Positions 45,140 through 54,034 of a stretch of DNA of 64,000 nucleotides are shown here, one piece after another. The position numbers and the translations under genes are program-made. The notes beneath the pieces were generated by a model, which was not told where the DNA came from, made no database searches, and saw only the letters and a list, made by a program, of their open reading frames with translations. Within the stretch, counting starts at the first letter, position 1; each line of letters starts with the position of its first letter. The stretch is from the NCBI RefSeq assembly GCF_012641515.1, contig NZ_JABAHY010000001.1, positions 62,001 through 126,000 on the forward strand, read 5' to 3'. Source of the DNA: Nesterenkonia sedimenti. GTDB lineage: Bacteria > Actinomycetota > Actinomycetes > Actinomycetales > Micrococcaceae.

Positions 45140-45186
45140 GCGGCCGCGCGCATGTCGCGGCCGCTCTCGTTCCGCTGACGCGGAAC
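45140..45186. terminator. Tandem GC-rich hairpins between converging genes
   Basis: Stem 1 is GCGGCCGC (45140-45147) with GCGGCCGC (45157-45164); stem 2 is GTTCCGC-TGAC-GCGGAAC (45169-45186). They sit between the converging YbbN-like gene and the DUF3515 gene, so a two-way terminator without T-runs is likely. Confidence 0.6.
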
Positions 45187-45237
45187 TTCACGCCTAAAGT
45201 CGCTGCTCGCGTTTGCTCGCAGCTCATGTCCGGGAAT

Positions 45238-45768
45238 TCAGATCTCCGGGGCTTCGTCTACGGAGACGCATTCGCGGGTCTGCTCGATCTGCTCGACGGG
45301 CCCAGAGAGGGTCAGCTGCATGTCCATCATGGCTGACTCAGTGATCTGGTCCTCATCAACCAGCAGCTCAACACTGGGCTCGCGCCCATAGCTGATCAGC
45401 TGAACGTAATCCTCCTGCTCAACCCATACCCAATCCACACCGGCGGGGGAGACGCAGGGATAGTCCGTGGGACCGATAGGTTCCACCCCACAGCGCATCA
45501 CCACAGCTGATGGTTCACCCCAGACCGAGGTTCCCTGGGAGGAAGTGGGCCGCTGCTCGAATTCGCCGATCGTCTCCGGCAAGGTCAGCATCACCTCAGC
45601 ACAGTCCGGATGATGGGCATTCGGTGCGGACTCCACTGACTCCACGGAGGCGCAGCCTGCACCCCCTAAAACGGCTGCGATAAGGCCCAAAGGGGCAGTT
45701 CGCCGGAGTGTCGTGCGCAGAAGTACCAAGTTTCCAGTCACGTGCCTTATTCTGTAGCACATTGTCAC
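45238..45768 (-). CDS. DUF3515 lipoprotein
   Basis: A 176-residue exported lipoprotein. A basic N-terminus and hydrophobic stretch (APLGLIAAVLGG) run into the lipobox LGGAGC (Cys at about residue 39), then a secreted domain with paired cysteines typical of DUF3515 (HHPDCAEVMLTLPETI, VVMRCGVEPI, YPCVSPAGVDWVWVE). The 5' end is uncertain: GTG 45741 would give a shorter, more usual signal. Function unknown; it converges on the YbbN-like gene. Confidence 0.75.
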   Translation of the reverse strand: MTMCYRIRHVTGNLVLLRTTLRRTAPLGLIAAVLGGAGCASVESVESAPNAHHPDCAEVMLTLPETIGEFEQRPTSSQGTSVWGEPSAVVMRCGVEPIGPTDYPCVSPAGVDWVWVEQEDYVQLISYGREPSVELLVDEDQITESAMMDMQLTLSGPVEQIEQTRECVSVDEAPEI

Positions 45769-45811
45769 TGTTGCGCCATCTGCGCTTCAAGCATCTTGAG
45801 GAGAAAAGTCC

Positions 45812-46909
45812 ATGACCGCTGTCGAGCCACGGCATGGAGCCGATCAGTTCTTTGAATACGACCCCACAGAAGAGCGCCGGCCGAAAAAGAAGAAGAAAAA
45901 AGCTGCCTGGTGGGTGCTGGGCAGTATGGCCACCCTTGTCATCCTGGCGCTGATCGCCGCAGGAGCTTATCTGTTCTCCCTGCAGCGTTCCTTCAACGAC
46001 AACGTCACCCACTTCCCGGGCGCGGACCCCAATGCCACCGGCCCCGACGGCAACCCTGTGCTGCCCTCAGATGAGGAGCGGCCCGAGGACACAGACGCCA
46101 CCAATATTCTGCTGCTCGGCACCGACGCCGGCGGCGGATCCGGTGAGGACGAGGACCTTCCGCGTGTGCCCGGCGGTGCCCGAAGCGACACCATGATGCT
46201 GGTGCATATCCCCGAATCCCGCGACTCCATGCAGGTGATCTCCATTCCCCGAGACGTCTGGGTGGAGATCCCGGGCGGCCGCGGCTGGCATAAGGTCAAC
46301 GCAGGCCTCGCTCTCGGCGGCGACCAGGGCCACTGGCTGGCGGTCAACACTGTCGAACAGCTACTGGATACCCGGATCGACCATGTCGCAGCAGTGGATA
46401 TGCAGGGCTTCACCGGACTGGTGGACACCCTCGGCGGTGTCACCGTGAACTCCTCCTACTCGGAGTCCTTCACCACCAACGAGGGCTACACCTTCAACCC
46501 CGGCACCCAGCGGATGGACTCCGATCAGGCGCTGAGCTTTGTGCGCCACCGCGCCAGCTTCGGCGACGGCGACCTCCAGCGCATCCGCAACCAGCAGGCC
46601 TTCATCCGCGGTGTGCTCAACGGTGCGGCAAGCCCCTCAAACTTCGCCAATCCGGTCAGGACCAATGAGATGGTCTCAACCTTCGCCTCCCATCTGATGA
46701 CCGACCCCGACTTCACGGCTACCACCGCAGGCAGCCTGGCATGGGATTCCCGGGATGCCCTGGACAATATCCAGTTCATGACCCTGCCCACCGCTGGCAG
46801 TGGCTACTCCTCGGACGGTCAGTGGATCTGGCACCAGGACGAGGCGGCCCAGGCACAGATCTCCGAGCACCTGCGCAACGGCACGCTGGAGGAATACCTC
46901 TCCGACTGA
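45812..46909 (+). CDS. LytR-CpsA-Psr (LCP) wall-polymer ligase 1
   Basis: A 365-residue type II membrane protein. A basic cytoplasmic part (RPKKKKKKA) and one membrane helix (about 30-53) precede the LCP domain: NILLLGTDAGG, GARSDTMMLVHIPESRDSMQVISIPRDVWVEIPG, VNAGLALGG, DHVAAVDMQGFTGLVDTLGGV, and ALSFVRHRASFGDGDLQRIRNQQ, with the pyrophosphate-binding Arg residues conserved. LCP enzymes move glycopolymers from a lipid carrier to peptidoglycan outside the cell. GAGGAGA precedes ATG 45812. A second LCP gene is at 55006. Confidence 0.93.
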   Translation: MTAVEPRHGADQFFEYDPTEERRPKKKKKKAAWWVLGSMATLVILALIAAGAYLFSLQRSFNDNVTHFPGADPNATGPDGNPVLPSDEERPEDTDATNILLLGTDAGGGSGEDEDLPRVPGGARSDTMMLVHIPESRDSMQVISIPRDVWVEIPGGRGWHKVNAGLALGGDQGHWLAVNTVEQLLDTRIDHVAAVDMQGFTGLVDTLGGVTVNSSYSESFTTNEGYTFNPGTQRMDSDQALSFVRHRASFGDGDLQRIRNQQAFIRGVLNGAASPSNFANPVRTNEMVSTFASHLMTDPDFTATTAGSLAWDSRDALDNIQFMTLPTAGSGYSSDGQWIWHQDEAAQAQISEHLRNGTLEEYLSD

Positions 46910-46938
46910 GTCCCCGGAATGCGGAACAATAGGGTGCT

Positions 46939-47913
46939 GTGAGAAAAGTCAGGGGCACCGCTGCAGTCCGCGAATGGTTCGCGTTGACCGAATCCGCCCT
47001 GCTGACCCATCGGGGCCGCCTGAATCGGATCAATGTCTTCCCCGTCCCGGATTCGGACACCGGCTCCAATATGCTGGCCACCGTCCAGACCAGCCGGGCC
47101 GCGGTGGAGGAGCATCAGACCGAAGACATCGGTGAACTGCTGGCCCATGCCGGCTCCGCGGCGATGAACCAGGCCGGAGGAAACTCCGGGATCCTGCTGG
47201 CGGTGTTCATCAGTGGATTCGCCGAACCGCTCTCCGGCAGCCCGCGGCTGACCCTCTCCGGGCTCAGCCAGGGCATTAGCCGGGCCAGCCTCAGGGCCTG
47301 GTCGGCACTGTCGAGCCCCATGGATGGGACGATGCTTTCTGTTCTGGATGCTGCACGCGACGCTGTGGCAGAGGCCGCTGAATCGGCAGCCGACCCCCAG
47401 GCGCGCAGCGCACTGGAGGAGGCTATGCCATCGATGGTCGCCCGGTCTCGCGAGGCGGTCATCCGCACCGAGCAGCAGCTTGCTCCGCTGTCCGAGGCGA
47501 GAGTGGTGGACTCCGGTGGGCTCGGGCTGCTGATCGTACTCGAAGCCCTTGCAGCCACGATCTGCGCCAGAGAGTTCGACGACGACCTGCTGACCGGTGT
47601 GGCCGGCTGGAACCCCGAGACCAATCAGCCCACAGTCGAGACAGCCAAGCACAGCCATGTGCAAGATGGGGGAGTGGAGCTGATGTGCACTGTCCAGCTC
47701 AATCCCCTGGGCGCTGCCTCCCTGCGCCATCAGCTGGATGAGCTGGGCGACTCAGTGATCATCACCCCCATCGATGGGGCATCGGCCGGAGATGACCACT
47801 CCGAGGCGGTACTGCGATGGCGGATTCACGTGCACACCGGCGATGTCGATGCCACCCTGGCCGCAGTTCAGGAGGCCGGCGAGCTCGAGGACAGCACGGT
47901 GACCCAGCTATGA
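46939..47913 (+). CDS. DhaL/DAK2-domain kinase-like protein
   Basis: A 324-residue protein with a DhaL (DAK2) ATP-binding domain: ESALLTHRGRLNRINVFPVPDSDTGSNMLATV, the Asp pair binding Mg-ATP, then MNQAGGNSGILLAVFISGFAE and MDGTMLSVLDAARDAV. Fatty-acid kinase FakA has the same first domain but runs to about 550 residues with a partner-binding C-terminus; this gene is much shorter, keeping only a partial middle domain. It is directly before recG, the usual place of this gene in Actinobacteria, and is coupled to recG by an ATGA overlap. Confidence 0.85.
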   Translation: MRKVRGTAAVREWFALTESALLTHRGRLNRINVFPVPDSDTGSNMLATVQTSRAAVEEHQTEDIGELLAHAGSAAMNQAGGNSGILLAVFISGFAEPLSGSPRLTLSGLSQGISRASLRAWSALSSPMDGTMLSVLDAARDAVAEAAESAADPQARSALEEAMPSMVARSREAVIRTEQQLAPLSEARVVDSGGLGLLIVLEALAATICAREFDDDLLTGVAGWNPETNQPTVETAKHSHVQDGGVELMCTVQLNPLGAASLRHQLDELGDSVIITPIDGASAGDDHSEAVLRWRIHVHTGDVDATLAAVQEAGELEDSTVTQL

Positions 47914-50093
47914 GCGGTCCCATCTTCGAGGACTCACCCCTGGAGAGCGCACTGCCGCATGGGCAGGCCGCCACAGTCCGGGCGCAAATGGGCTACGAGA
48001 CCGTCGGGGAACTTATGCGGCACTTCCCGCGCAGGTACCTGGCCCCCGGGCAGCGCTCCCGCATTATTGACCTCCGCGAGGGCGAGGTGGTCAACTTCGT
48101 GGCCGATGTGGTCAAATCCTCCAAGCGGAGCCTGCACAGCCGGAAAGGCTTCGTCATCGATGTCACAGTCGCCGACGACGACGGTGAGCACCTCGAACTC
48201 TCCTTCTTCTACGGTTGGCAGGCTGAGAAGGATCTCCGGCCCGGTGCGATGGCCTTCTTCCACGGCAAAGTCAGCCGGTACCGGGACAGACTGACCATCA
48301 CCAATCCCATTTTCGATCTCCTCGTTCGGGCTGACGGCAAAATGATCAACCCCTGGACTGATGACATTATGGTCGCCACATCGCTGCCCATCCCGCTCTA
48401 CCCCGGTACGGCCAAGCTCTCCGGGGGGAAGATCCGCGACTATATCCAGTCTGTGTTCCAGAAGATCGACTTCTCGGCCTGGACAGACGTCATCCCGCAA
48501 CATATTCGGGATGTTGAGTCGATGCCCGGTCTCCATGACGCCTATCTGCGGGTCCACCGGCCTGTGGACCTAGATGATCAGGAAAGCGGATGGCGGCGCT
48601 TCCGCTTCGAAGAAGCACTAATTCTGCAGGGGGCGATCAGCCGCAGACGGCAGCAGACCGCCGCAGCCCAGGGCATTCCCACCCCACCCCGTGAGGATGG
48701 GGTACTGGCGGAATTCGACCAATCCCTGCCCTTCACCCTCACCGAGGGGCAGGTTCGCTGCGGGGAATGGATCTCGGCAGACCTCCAGCGGGAACAGCCG
48801 ATGAACCGACTGCTGCAGGGTGAGGTGGGTTCAGGCAAAACCCTGGTGGCACTGCGGGCAATGCTGCAGGTTGCAGACTCCGGGGCTCAGGCTGCACTGA
48901 TCGCTCCCACTGAGGTGCTGGCCGTTCAGCATTTCCACTCGCTGAGAAGAATGCTCGGCGATCTCGCGCAGGATGATCTCTTCGCCACTCGCGAGGACGG
49001 CCCCCGGATCAAGATCACCCTGCTGACCGGTTCGATGAAAACCGCAGCTCGCAAACAGGCGCTGCTGGACATTGTCAGCGGAGACGCCGGTATCGTGGTC
49101 GGAACCCATGCCCTGCTGGGGGAGAAGGTCAGCTTCGCCCAGCTGGGCCTGGTCGTGGTCGATGAGCAGCACCGCTTCGGTGTGGATCAGCGCAATGCCC
49201 TGCGGGAACGCTATGATCCCACCCCGCATATGCTGGTGATGTCTGCGACCCCGATTCCACGCTCGGTGGCGATGACCGTCTTTGGTGACCTCGAACTGAC
49301 CGTGCTGCAGGGACTGCCCGGAGGTCGCAGCCCCATCCAGACCCATGTGGTGCCGATGCTGCGCGGCCCCGAATGGATCGGCCGGGTCTGGCAGCGGGTG
49401 GCAGAACAGGTGAAGGCCGGCCATCAGGTCTATGTGGCCTGTCCCGAAATATCTCGAGATGAGACCTCCATGGACGCTTCCGTGGAGCTGATCACCGAGC
49501 GTCTGCGCAGCAACGAGCTGCTGGCCGATATGCGCATCGGCTCCGCCCATGGTCAACAGCCGGCAGAGGATATCGCAGCCACCATGCGCGCTTTCGAGGC
49601 GGGGGACCTCGATATCCTCGTGGCCACCACCATCATCGAAGTCGGCGTCGATGTTCCCAATGCCACCACTATGGTCATCCTCGACGCCGAATCCTTCGGC
49701 ATCTCCACCCTGCACCAGCTGCGCGGGCGGATCGGCCGGGGATACACCGAGACCAACCTCTGTTTCCTGGTCACGCGTATGCCCGAGGATCACAGCTCCG
49801 TGCAGCGGCTCTACGATGTCGCAAGACATACCGACGGGATGCACCTGGCCCGATTGGATCTTCAGCGTCGACGCGAGGGAGATGTGCTGGGTGCCTCCCA
49901 GTCGGGCAGCTCTCAACGGCTGAAACTGCTGCGGGTGATTGAGCATGAGGACCTCATCAGCCTCGCAGCAGCCCATATCGACACACTCAATCAGCAGGAC
50001 CCAGAGTGGAAATACGCCCGGGAACTCCACCAGGCCGTTCTGGCCTGGGATGAGGACCACCACGATGCCAGCGGCTACGCAGACCAGGGGTGA
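47910..50093 (+). CDS. recG: ATP-dependent DNA helicase RecG
   Basis: A 727-residue branch-migration helicase that remodels stalled forks. An N-terminal wedge/OB domain (about 60-170) is followed by SF2 helicase motifs: GEVGSGKTLVALRAM (I), VVVDEQHRFG (II), MSATPIPRSVAMT (III), TTIIEVGVDVPNAT (V) and LRGRIGRG (VI), and the C-terminal helical hook. ATG 47910 overlaps the stop of the DhaL gene. The length fits the family. Confidence 0.96.
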   Translation: MSGPIFEDSPLESALPHGQAATVRAQMGYETVGELMRHFPRRYLAPGQRSRIIDLREGEVVNFVADVVKSSKRSLHSRKGFVIDVTVADDDGEHLELSFFYGWQAEKDLRPGAMAFFHGKVSRYRDRLTITNPIFDLLVRADGKMINPWTDDIMVATSLPIPLYPGTAKLSGGKIRDYIQSVFQKIDFSAWTDVIPQHIRDVESMPGLHDAYLRVHRPVDLDDQESGWRRFRFEEALILQGAISRRRQQTAAAQGIPTPPREDGVLAEFDQSLPFTLTEGQVRCGEWISADLQREQPMNRLLQGEVGSGKTLVALRAMLQVADSGAQAALIAPTEVLAVQHFHSLRRMLGDLAQDDLFATREDGPRIKITLLTGSMKTAARKQALLDIVSGDAGIVVGTHALLGEKVSFAQLGLVVVDEQHRFGVDQRNALRERYDPTPHMLVMSATPIPRSVAMTVFGDLELTVLQGLPGGRSPIQTHVVPMLRGPEWIGRVWQRVAEQVKAGHQVYVACPEISRDETSMDASVELITERLRSNELLADMRIGSAHGQQPAEDIAATMRAFEAGDLDILVATTIIEVGVDVPNATTMVILDAESFGISTLHQLRGRIGRGYTETNLCFLVTRMPEDHSSVQRLYDVARHTDGMHLARLDLQRRREGDVLGASQSGSSQRLKLLRVIEHEDLISLAAAHIDTLNQQDPEWKYARELHQAVLAWDEDHHDASGYADQG

Positions 50094-50099
50094 GCGACC

Positions 50100-50648
50100 A
50101 TCGCACGGATTATTGCCGGAACGCATAAGGGGCGAAGGCTGGCCGCCGTACCGGGGGAGGGGACCCGGCCCACCAGTGATCGGGTCAAAGAATCACTGTT
50201 CTCCCGCCTGGAGGGCTATAACGCCATCGACGACGCCGTCGTCGTCGATCTCTTCGCCGGATCCGGAGCATTGGGCTTCGAAGCGCTCAGCCGCGGTGCG
50301 GCCGCATTGGAGGCGGTGGACACCGCAGAGCAGGCCTACCGCACTCTGGTGAAGAACGCTGAGATGTTCGGGGACCAGGCCACGATCCATAAGGGGCAGG
50401 CCCTTCGGTACCTACGAGCCCACACGGGCCCGCCGATCGAGCTGCTCTTCTGCGATCCGCCCTACAGTCTGGGCGAGGATGAACTGCATACGATCCTGGC
50501 CGAAGCGCTGCCTCAGCTTCATGAAGCCGCCACTGTGGTCATCGAACGCGGCTCCCGGTCCCCGGAGCCCAGCTGGCCGGCAGGCATGGAGCCGTTCCAC
50601 CACAAAACCTACGGCACCACCACCATCTGGTTAGCAGAGCCGGTGTGA
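50100..50648 (+). CDS. rsmD: 16S rRNA m2G966 methyltransferase RsmD with non-standard start
   Basis: A 182-residue SAM enzyme methylating G966 of 16S rRNA. The conserved N-terminus ARIIAGTHKGRRLAAVPGEG and TRPTSDRVKESLFSRL is followed by VVVDLFAGSGALGFEALSRGA (SAM) and the catalytic LLFCDPPYSLG. No ATG, GTG or TTG exists in this frame between the in-frame stop TGA 50091 (that of recG) and 50271, which already lies inside the SAM motif. The best start is ATC 50100, 7-8 nt after GGGGTGA; ATT 50109 is an alternative. The order recG-rsmD-coaD is conserved. Confidence 0.88.
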   Translation: MARIIAGTHKGRRLAAVPGEGTRPTSDRVKESLFSRLEGYNAIDDAVVVDLFAGSGALGFEALSRGAAALEAVDTAEQAYRTLVKNAEMFGDQATIHKGQALRYLRAHTGPPIELLFCDPPYSLGEDELHTILAEALPQLHEAATVVIERGSRSPEPSWPAGMEPFHHKTYGTTTIWLAEPV

Positions 50649-50704
50649 TCGCTGCTGCGGGGACAACGCCCGCAATGTGCACCTTTGGTGGTGTCAACAC
50701 CGCA

Positions 50705-50710
50705 TAGACT
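50705..50710 (+). promoter_or_regulatory. -10 element of a leaderless promoter
   Basis: TAGACT lies 7 nt before GTG 50718. It moves the start of the glycosyltransferase 33 nt downstream of the longest open frame. Confidence 0.6.
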
Positions 50711-50717
50711 GGTGGGC

Positions 50718-51950
50718 GTGCGCATCGTCTACATCCATCAGCACTTCAACTTCCCCTGGGAGCCCGGCTGGCAGCGGCCCTGGCAGTTCGCCCGGCGGCT
50801 AGCCCGCGCCGGCCATGAGGTCACCGTCATCTGCGGCGGCCGGGAGCGGCAGCGGGAGACACTCGAGGGTGTGGAAGTGCACCGACTGGCTGTTCCCTAT
50901 GAGAACGCTATGGTCTTCCAACAGCGCGTGCGATCCTTCGTCTCGTTTATGGCCCGGGCCTGCTACTACGCAGCCCAGGTCAAAGCCGATGTCGTCTTCG
51001 CCTCCTCCACACCGCTGACCACAGCGGTCCCCGGCATCATCGCCTCGCGGATTCGCCGGGCACCTTTCGTCTTCGAGGTCCGCGACCTCTGGCCCGAGGC
51101 GCCGGTGGCCCTTGGATTCCTGAAGAACCGGCATGTGATCAAAGCAGCCGAAGCCCTGGAGAAATTCGCCTACCGCTCGGCCAAACACGTCATCGCCCTC
51201 TCACCCGGTATGGAAGCCGGGATCAAACGCGTCTGGCCCCAGGCTGAGACGACAGTGGTGCCCAATGCCTCCGATGTCGAGAACTTCGCCGCGGCCCGAC
51301 AGGACCGTGAGAGCATCCGTGCCGACCTGGGTTGGGCGCCGGATGAGACGGTGCTCTTCTACGCAGGCAGCTTCGGTGTCACCTATGACGTTCCCTGGCT
51401 GATCCGTCTCGCCGGGGAGTTGAAGAAGCGTGGCCAGAAGTTCCGCGTCGTCGCCTATGGGGAGGGCAAAGACACCGAGCACTGCCGCGCGGTGGCCCGC
51501 GAATACGGACTCAATCCCCTTGATGTGCTTCCGGGCAAGATCCCGCGCACTGAGATCGAGCGGATGCTGCCGGCAGCCGACTTCGCCGTCTCGACCCTGG
51601 TGGACAATCCGGCCCTGGAGATCAACTCCCTGAACAAGGTCTTCGACGCCCTGGCCGCAGCCCGGCCGGTACTGTTCAACCACGCCGGCTGGCTGCCTGA
51701 GGTGCTCAGTGAGGCAGGAGCTGGCTGGCAGCTCTCCCGGGATCCGGCCACGGCCACCGATCAGCTGATCAGGGCACTGGAGAGCGGGGAGATCGACACC
51801 GCTGCAGCCGGTGAGGCAGCCCTGGAACTGGCCCGGGAGGAGTTCGATCGTGATCGGCTCTTCGACCGTTTCCTCACTGTGCTCGAAAACAGTGCAGGCC
51901 TGCCCGCCAGCAGGAAGAAGACCCCGACGATGACGTCAGAGATGGGATGA
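50718..51950 (+). CDS. Glycosyltransferase family 4 (WbuB-like)
   Basis: A 410-residue GT-B fold enzyme: MRIVYIHQHFNFPWEPGWQRPWQFARRLARAGHEVTVICGG opens the acceptor domain, VFEVRDLWPEAPVALGFLKN the WbuB/WbnK signature, and the C-terminal NDP-sugar domain has VLFYAGSFGVTYDVPWLIRLAGEL and the E-x7-E-like DFAVSTLVDNPALEINSLNKVFDALAAARP. It probably adds GlcNAc or a related sugar to a lipid-linked glycan. It splits the usual rsmD-coaD pair and is coupled to coaD by an ATGA overlap. Confidence 0.9.
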   Translation: MRIVYIHQHFNFPWEPGWQRPWQFARRLARAGHEVTVICGGRERQRETLEGVEVHRLAVPYENAMVFQQRVRSFVSFMARACYYAAQVKADVVFASSTPLTTAVPGIIASRIRRAPFVFEVRDLWPEAPVALGFLKNRHVIKAAEALEKFAYRSAKHVIALSPGMEAGIKRVWPQAETTVVPNASDVENFAAARQDRESIRADLGWAPDETVLFYAGSFGVTYDVPWLIRLAGELKKRGQKFRVVAYGEGKDTEHCRAVAREYGLNPLDVLPGKIPRTEIERMLPAADFAVSTLVDNPALEINSLNKVFDALAAARPVLFNHAGWLPEVLSEAGAGWQLSRDPATATDQLIRALESGEIDTAAAGEAALELAREEFDRDRLFDRFLTVLENSAGLPASRKKTPTMTSEMG

Positions 51951-52432
51951 ATATGCAATCAGCAGTCTGCCCCGGTTCCTTCGATCCGCTTCATAACGGG
52001 CATGTCGAGGTCATCGCCCGGGCCGCCAATCTCTTCGACGAAGTGATCGTGGCTGTTTCGGCGAATATGCATAAGAAGCCGCTGTTCAGCCTCGAGGACC
52101 GGATCGAGATGGCCCAGGAGACTTTCTCCTATCTGCGCGGGATCACAGTACGGCCGCTGCAGCCGGGCATTCTGCTCACAGACTTCTGCAAAGAGGTCGG
52201 CGCCTCCGCCGTGGTCAAGGGCCTCCGCGGCACCCAGGATCTGCCCTATGAGATGTCTATGGCCACGATGAATCGTCACCTCAGCGGACTGGAAACTGTC
52301 TTTCTTCCCGGTGACGGACGATACAGTCACCTCTCCTCCACACTGGTCAAAGAGGTCCGAAGCCTCGGCGGCGATGTCGCTGAATTCATCCCACGTTCGG
52401 TTCACAAGCGGCTTCGCGAAACAGCAGGCTGA
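51947..52432 (+). CDS. coaD: Phosphopantetheine adenylyltransferase
   Basis: A 161-residue nucleotidyltransferase of coenzyme A synthesis, turning 4'-phosphopantetheine and ATP into dephospho-CoA. The T/HxGH motif is HNGH in CPGSFDPLHNGHVEVIARAA; VVKGLRGTQDLPYEMSMATMNRHL and the ISSTxxR-like loop as YSHLSSTLVKEV follow. The start overlaps the glycosyltransferase stop, and an ATG two codons on is also possible. Confidence 0.95.
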   Translation: MNMQSAVCPGSFDPLHNGHVEVIARAANLFDEVIVAVSANMHKKPLFSLEDRIEMAQETFSYLRGITVRPLQPGILLTDFCKEVGASAVVKGLRGTQDLPYEMSMATMNRHLSGLETVFLPGDGRYSHLSSTLVKEVRSLGGDVAEFIPRSVHKRLRETAG

Positions 52433-52442
52433 CACAAAAGGG

Positions 52443-52448
52443 TAAAGT
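52443..52448 (+). promoter_or_regulatory. -10 element of a leaderless galU promoter
   Basis: TAAAGT lies 6 nt before ATG 52455. AAAGGG is too distant to be a ribosome site for that ATG. Confidence 0.5.
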
Positions 52449-52454
52449 GTGGCC

Positions 52455-53363
52455 ATGAGTTCTACTACCCCGATCACTAAAGCAGTGATTCCCGCAGCAG
52501 GTATGGGCACCCGGTTTCTGCCGGCGACGAAGGCTATGCCCAAGGAGATGTTGCCCGTTGTTGATGAGCCGGCGATTCAGTATGTAGTGGCTGAGGCTGC
52601 TGATGCTGGGTTGGACGATATTTTGATGATCACTGGTCAGAATAAGCGGGCCATGGAGGATCATTTCGATCGTGCTCCGGCTTTGGAGGCGACCCTGCGG
52701 GATAAGGGGGATACCAAGAAGCTGGATGCGGTGCAGTATGCCACTGGTCTGGGGGATATCCATTATGTCCGCCAGGGTCAGGCCCTTGGATTGGGTCATG
52801 CTGTGCTGTGCGGGAAGCAGCATGTGGGTAATGAGCCTTTTGCTGTGCTGTTGGGTGATGACCTCATTGATGCCCGGGATACTTTGTTGACCACGATGTT
52901 GGAGACTCAGCAGCGTCTGGGTGGGTCTGTGATCGCGGTGATGGAGGTTCCTGAGGAGAACGTCTCGGCCTATGGTGTGGTCGATGCCGGGGGTCAGGAT
53001 AAGGAACCTGGTGCTGAGGTTGTTCCGGTTCATCGGTTGGTGGAGAAGCCTCCGGTGGAGGAGGCCCCGAGTAATTTGGCGATTATTGGTCGGTATGTGC
53101 TGCATCCGGCGATTTTTGATGAGTTGGAGCGGACTCCTCCGGGTAAGGGTGGCGAGATTCAGCTGACGGATGCTCTGCAGGCGATGGCTGCTAAGCCGGT
53201 GGAGGACGGTGGTGGTGTGCATGCGGTGGTTTTCCGGGGTCGGCGGTATGACACCGGGGATAAGCTCAGCTATATCAAGGCTGTGGTGACATTGGCTGTG
53301 GATCGTGAGGATCTCGGGCCTGATCTGCGCACCTGGCTCAAGGAGTTCGCTAGCGGACTCTAA
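52455..53363 (+). CDS. galU: UTP-glucose-1-phosphate uridylyltransferase
   Basis: A 302-residue enzyme making UDP-glucose for wall and storage polymers. The nucleotide loop PAAGMGTRFLPATKAMPKEMLPVVDEPAIQYVVAEA, the uridine-binding GQALGLGHAVLCG, LLGDDLI and VEKPPVEEAPSNLAIIGRYVL are present. Codon choice from about 52540 to 53300 is unlike that of its neighbours: many third-position T and G (ggt, gct, ttg, gat, tat) where flanking genes use C. It lies between coaD and DUF177, which are usually adjacent. It has its own promoter. Confidence 0.95.
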   Translation: MSSTTPITKAVIPAAGMGTRFLPATKAMPKEMLPVVDEPAIQYVVAEAADAGLDDILMITGQNKRAMEDHFDRAPALEATLRDKGDTKKLDAVQYATGLGDIHYVRQGQALGLGHAVLCGKQHVGNEPFAVLLGDDLIDARDTLLTTMLETQQRLGGSVIAVMEVPEENVSAYGVVDAGGQDKEPGAEVVPVHRLVEKPPVEEAPSNLAIIGRYVLHPAIFDELERTPPGKGGEIQLTDALQAMAAKPVEDGGGVHAVVFRGRRYDTGDKLSYIKAVVTLAVDREDLGPDLRTWLKEFASGL

Positions 53364-53369
53364 GTCCTG

Positions 53370-53375
53370 TAGACT
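53370..53375 (+). promoter_or_regulatory. Probable -10 element of the DUF177-rpmF-rnc transcript
   Basis: TAGACT ends 8 nt before GTG 53384 and there is no Shine-Dalgarno sequence, so the transcript is probably nearly leaderless. Confidence 0.45.
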
Positions 53376-53383
53376 GGTGCGCT

Positions 53384-53974
53384 GTGAAACATCCACAGCA
53401 GGACAATCTGCTGCACGTGGACGTCAAGGAGCTCAAAGGTAACCCTGGAGCCCAGCAAACCCTCTCCCGCACGGTACCAACCCCTGAGGGGTTCGCCGCT
53501 GTTCTGGTCGGCGTCGCCGAGCACAGTGATCTGGAGCTGGATCTTCGGATCGAGTCTGTGCATGAGGGCACGCTGCTTTCGGGGACGGCCCATGGTCGTG
53601 TTACCGGTGAGTGTGGACGCTGCCTGGACCCGATCAGCTACCCGCTGACCGTGGATGTCATGCAGCTGTTCACGTGGCCCGAAAAGGCAGAAGGACCCGA
53701 GGAGGGCGACGACGAGGACACTCGTCAGGTCTCTGAGGATCTGACGATAGACCTCGAACCGGTGCTGCGGGACCTCATGGTCTCCGCACTGCCCTTCCAG
53801 CCGGTCTGCCGCGAGGACTGCCCGGGCCTGTGCTCCCAATGCGGATTCCGCATGGAGGAGGATCCCGGACACGCCCACGAGCAGCTCGACCCCCGGTGGG
53901 CCGCACTATCCGGCCTCGCCCAAGAACTGAATGACGACAGCGACGAAAACAACAGTTCGTCGTCGCCGTCGTGA
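53384..53974 (+). CDS. DUF177 (YceD-like) protein
   Basis: A 196-residue protein with the YceD/DUF177 zinc-binding pattern: GECGRCLDPISYPLTVDVMQLF (C-x2-C) and PVCREDCPGLCSQCGFRMEED (four Cys), then WAALSGLAQELN. The gene is almost always next to rpmF; it is linked to 23S rRNA accumulation in plants and bacteria. The C-terminus ends in a Ser-rich tail. GTG 53384 is chosen because of its promoter. Confidence 0.9.
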   Translation: MKHPQQDNLLHVDVKELKGNPGAQQTLSRTVPTPEGFAAVLVGVAEHSDLELDLRIESVHEGTLLSGTAHGRVTGECGRCLDPISYPLTVDVMQLFTWPEKAEGPEEGDDEDTRQVSEDLTIDLEPVLRDLMVSALPFQPVCREDCPGLCSQCGFRMEEDPGHAHEQLDPRWAALSGLAQELNDDSDENNSSSSPS

Positions 53975-54034
53975 GAGACTTAGCGGAACGCTAAAACCTA
54001 AACCTGTCCGTCAACGAGAGAGAAGAGAGACACC

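Noticed and set aside
48831-50126. 431-codon minus-strand frame opposite recG
   Set aside because: Antisense shadow of a certain gene, with no motif of its own.
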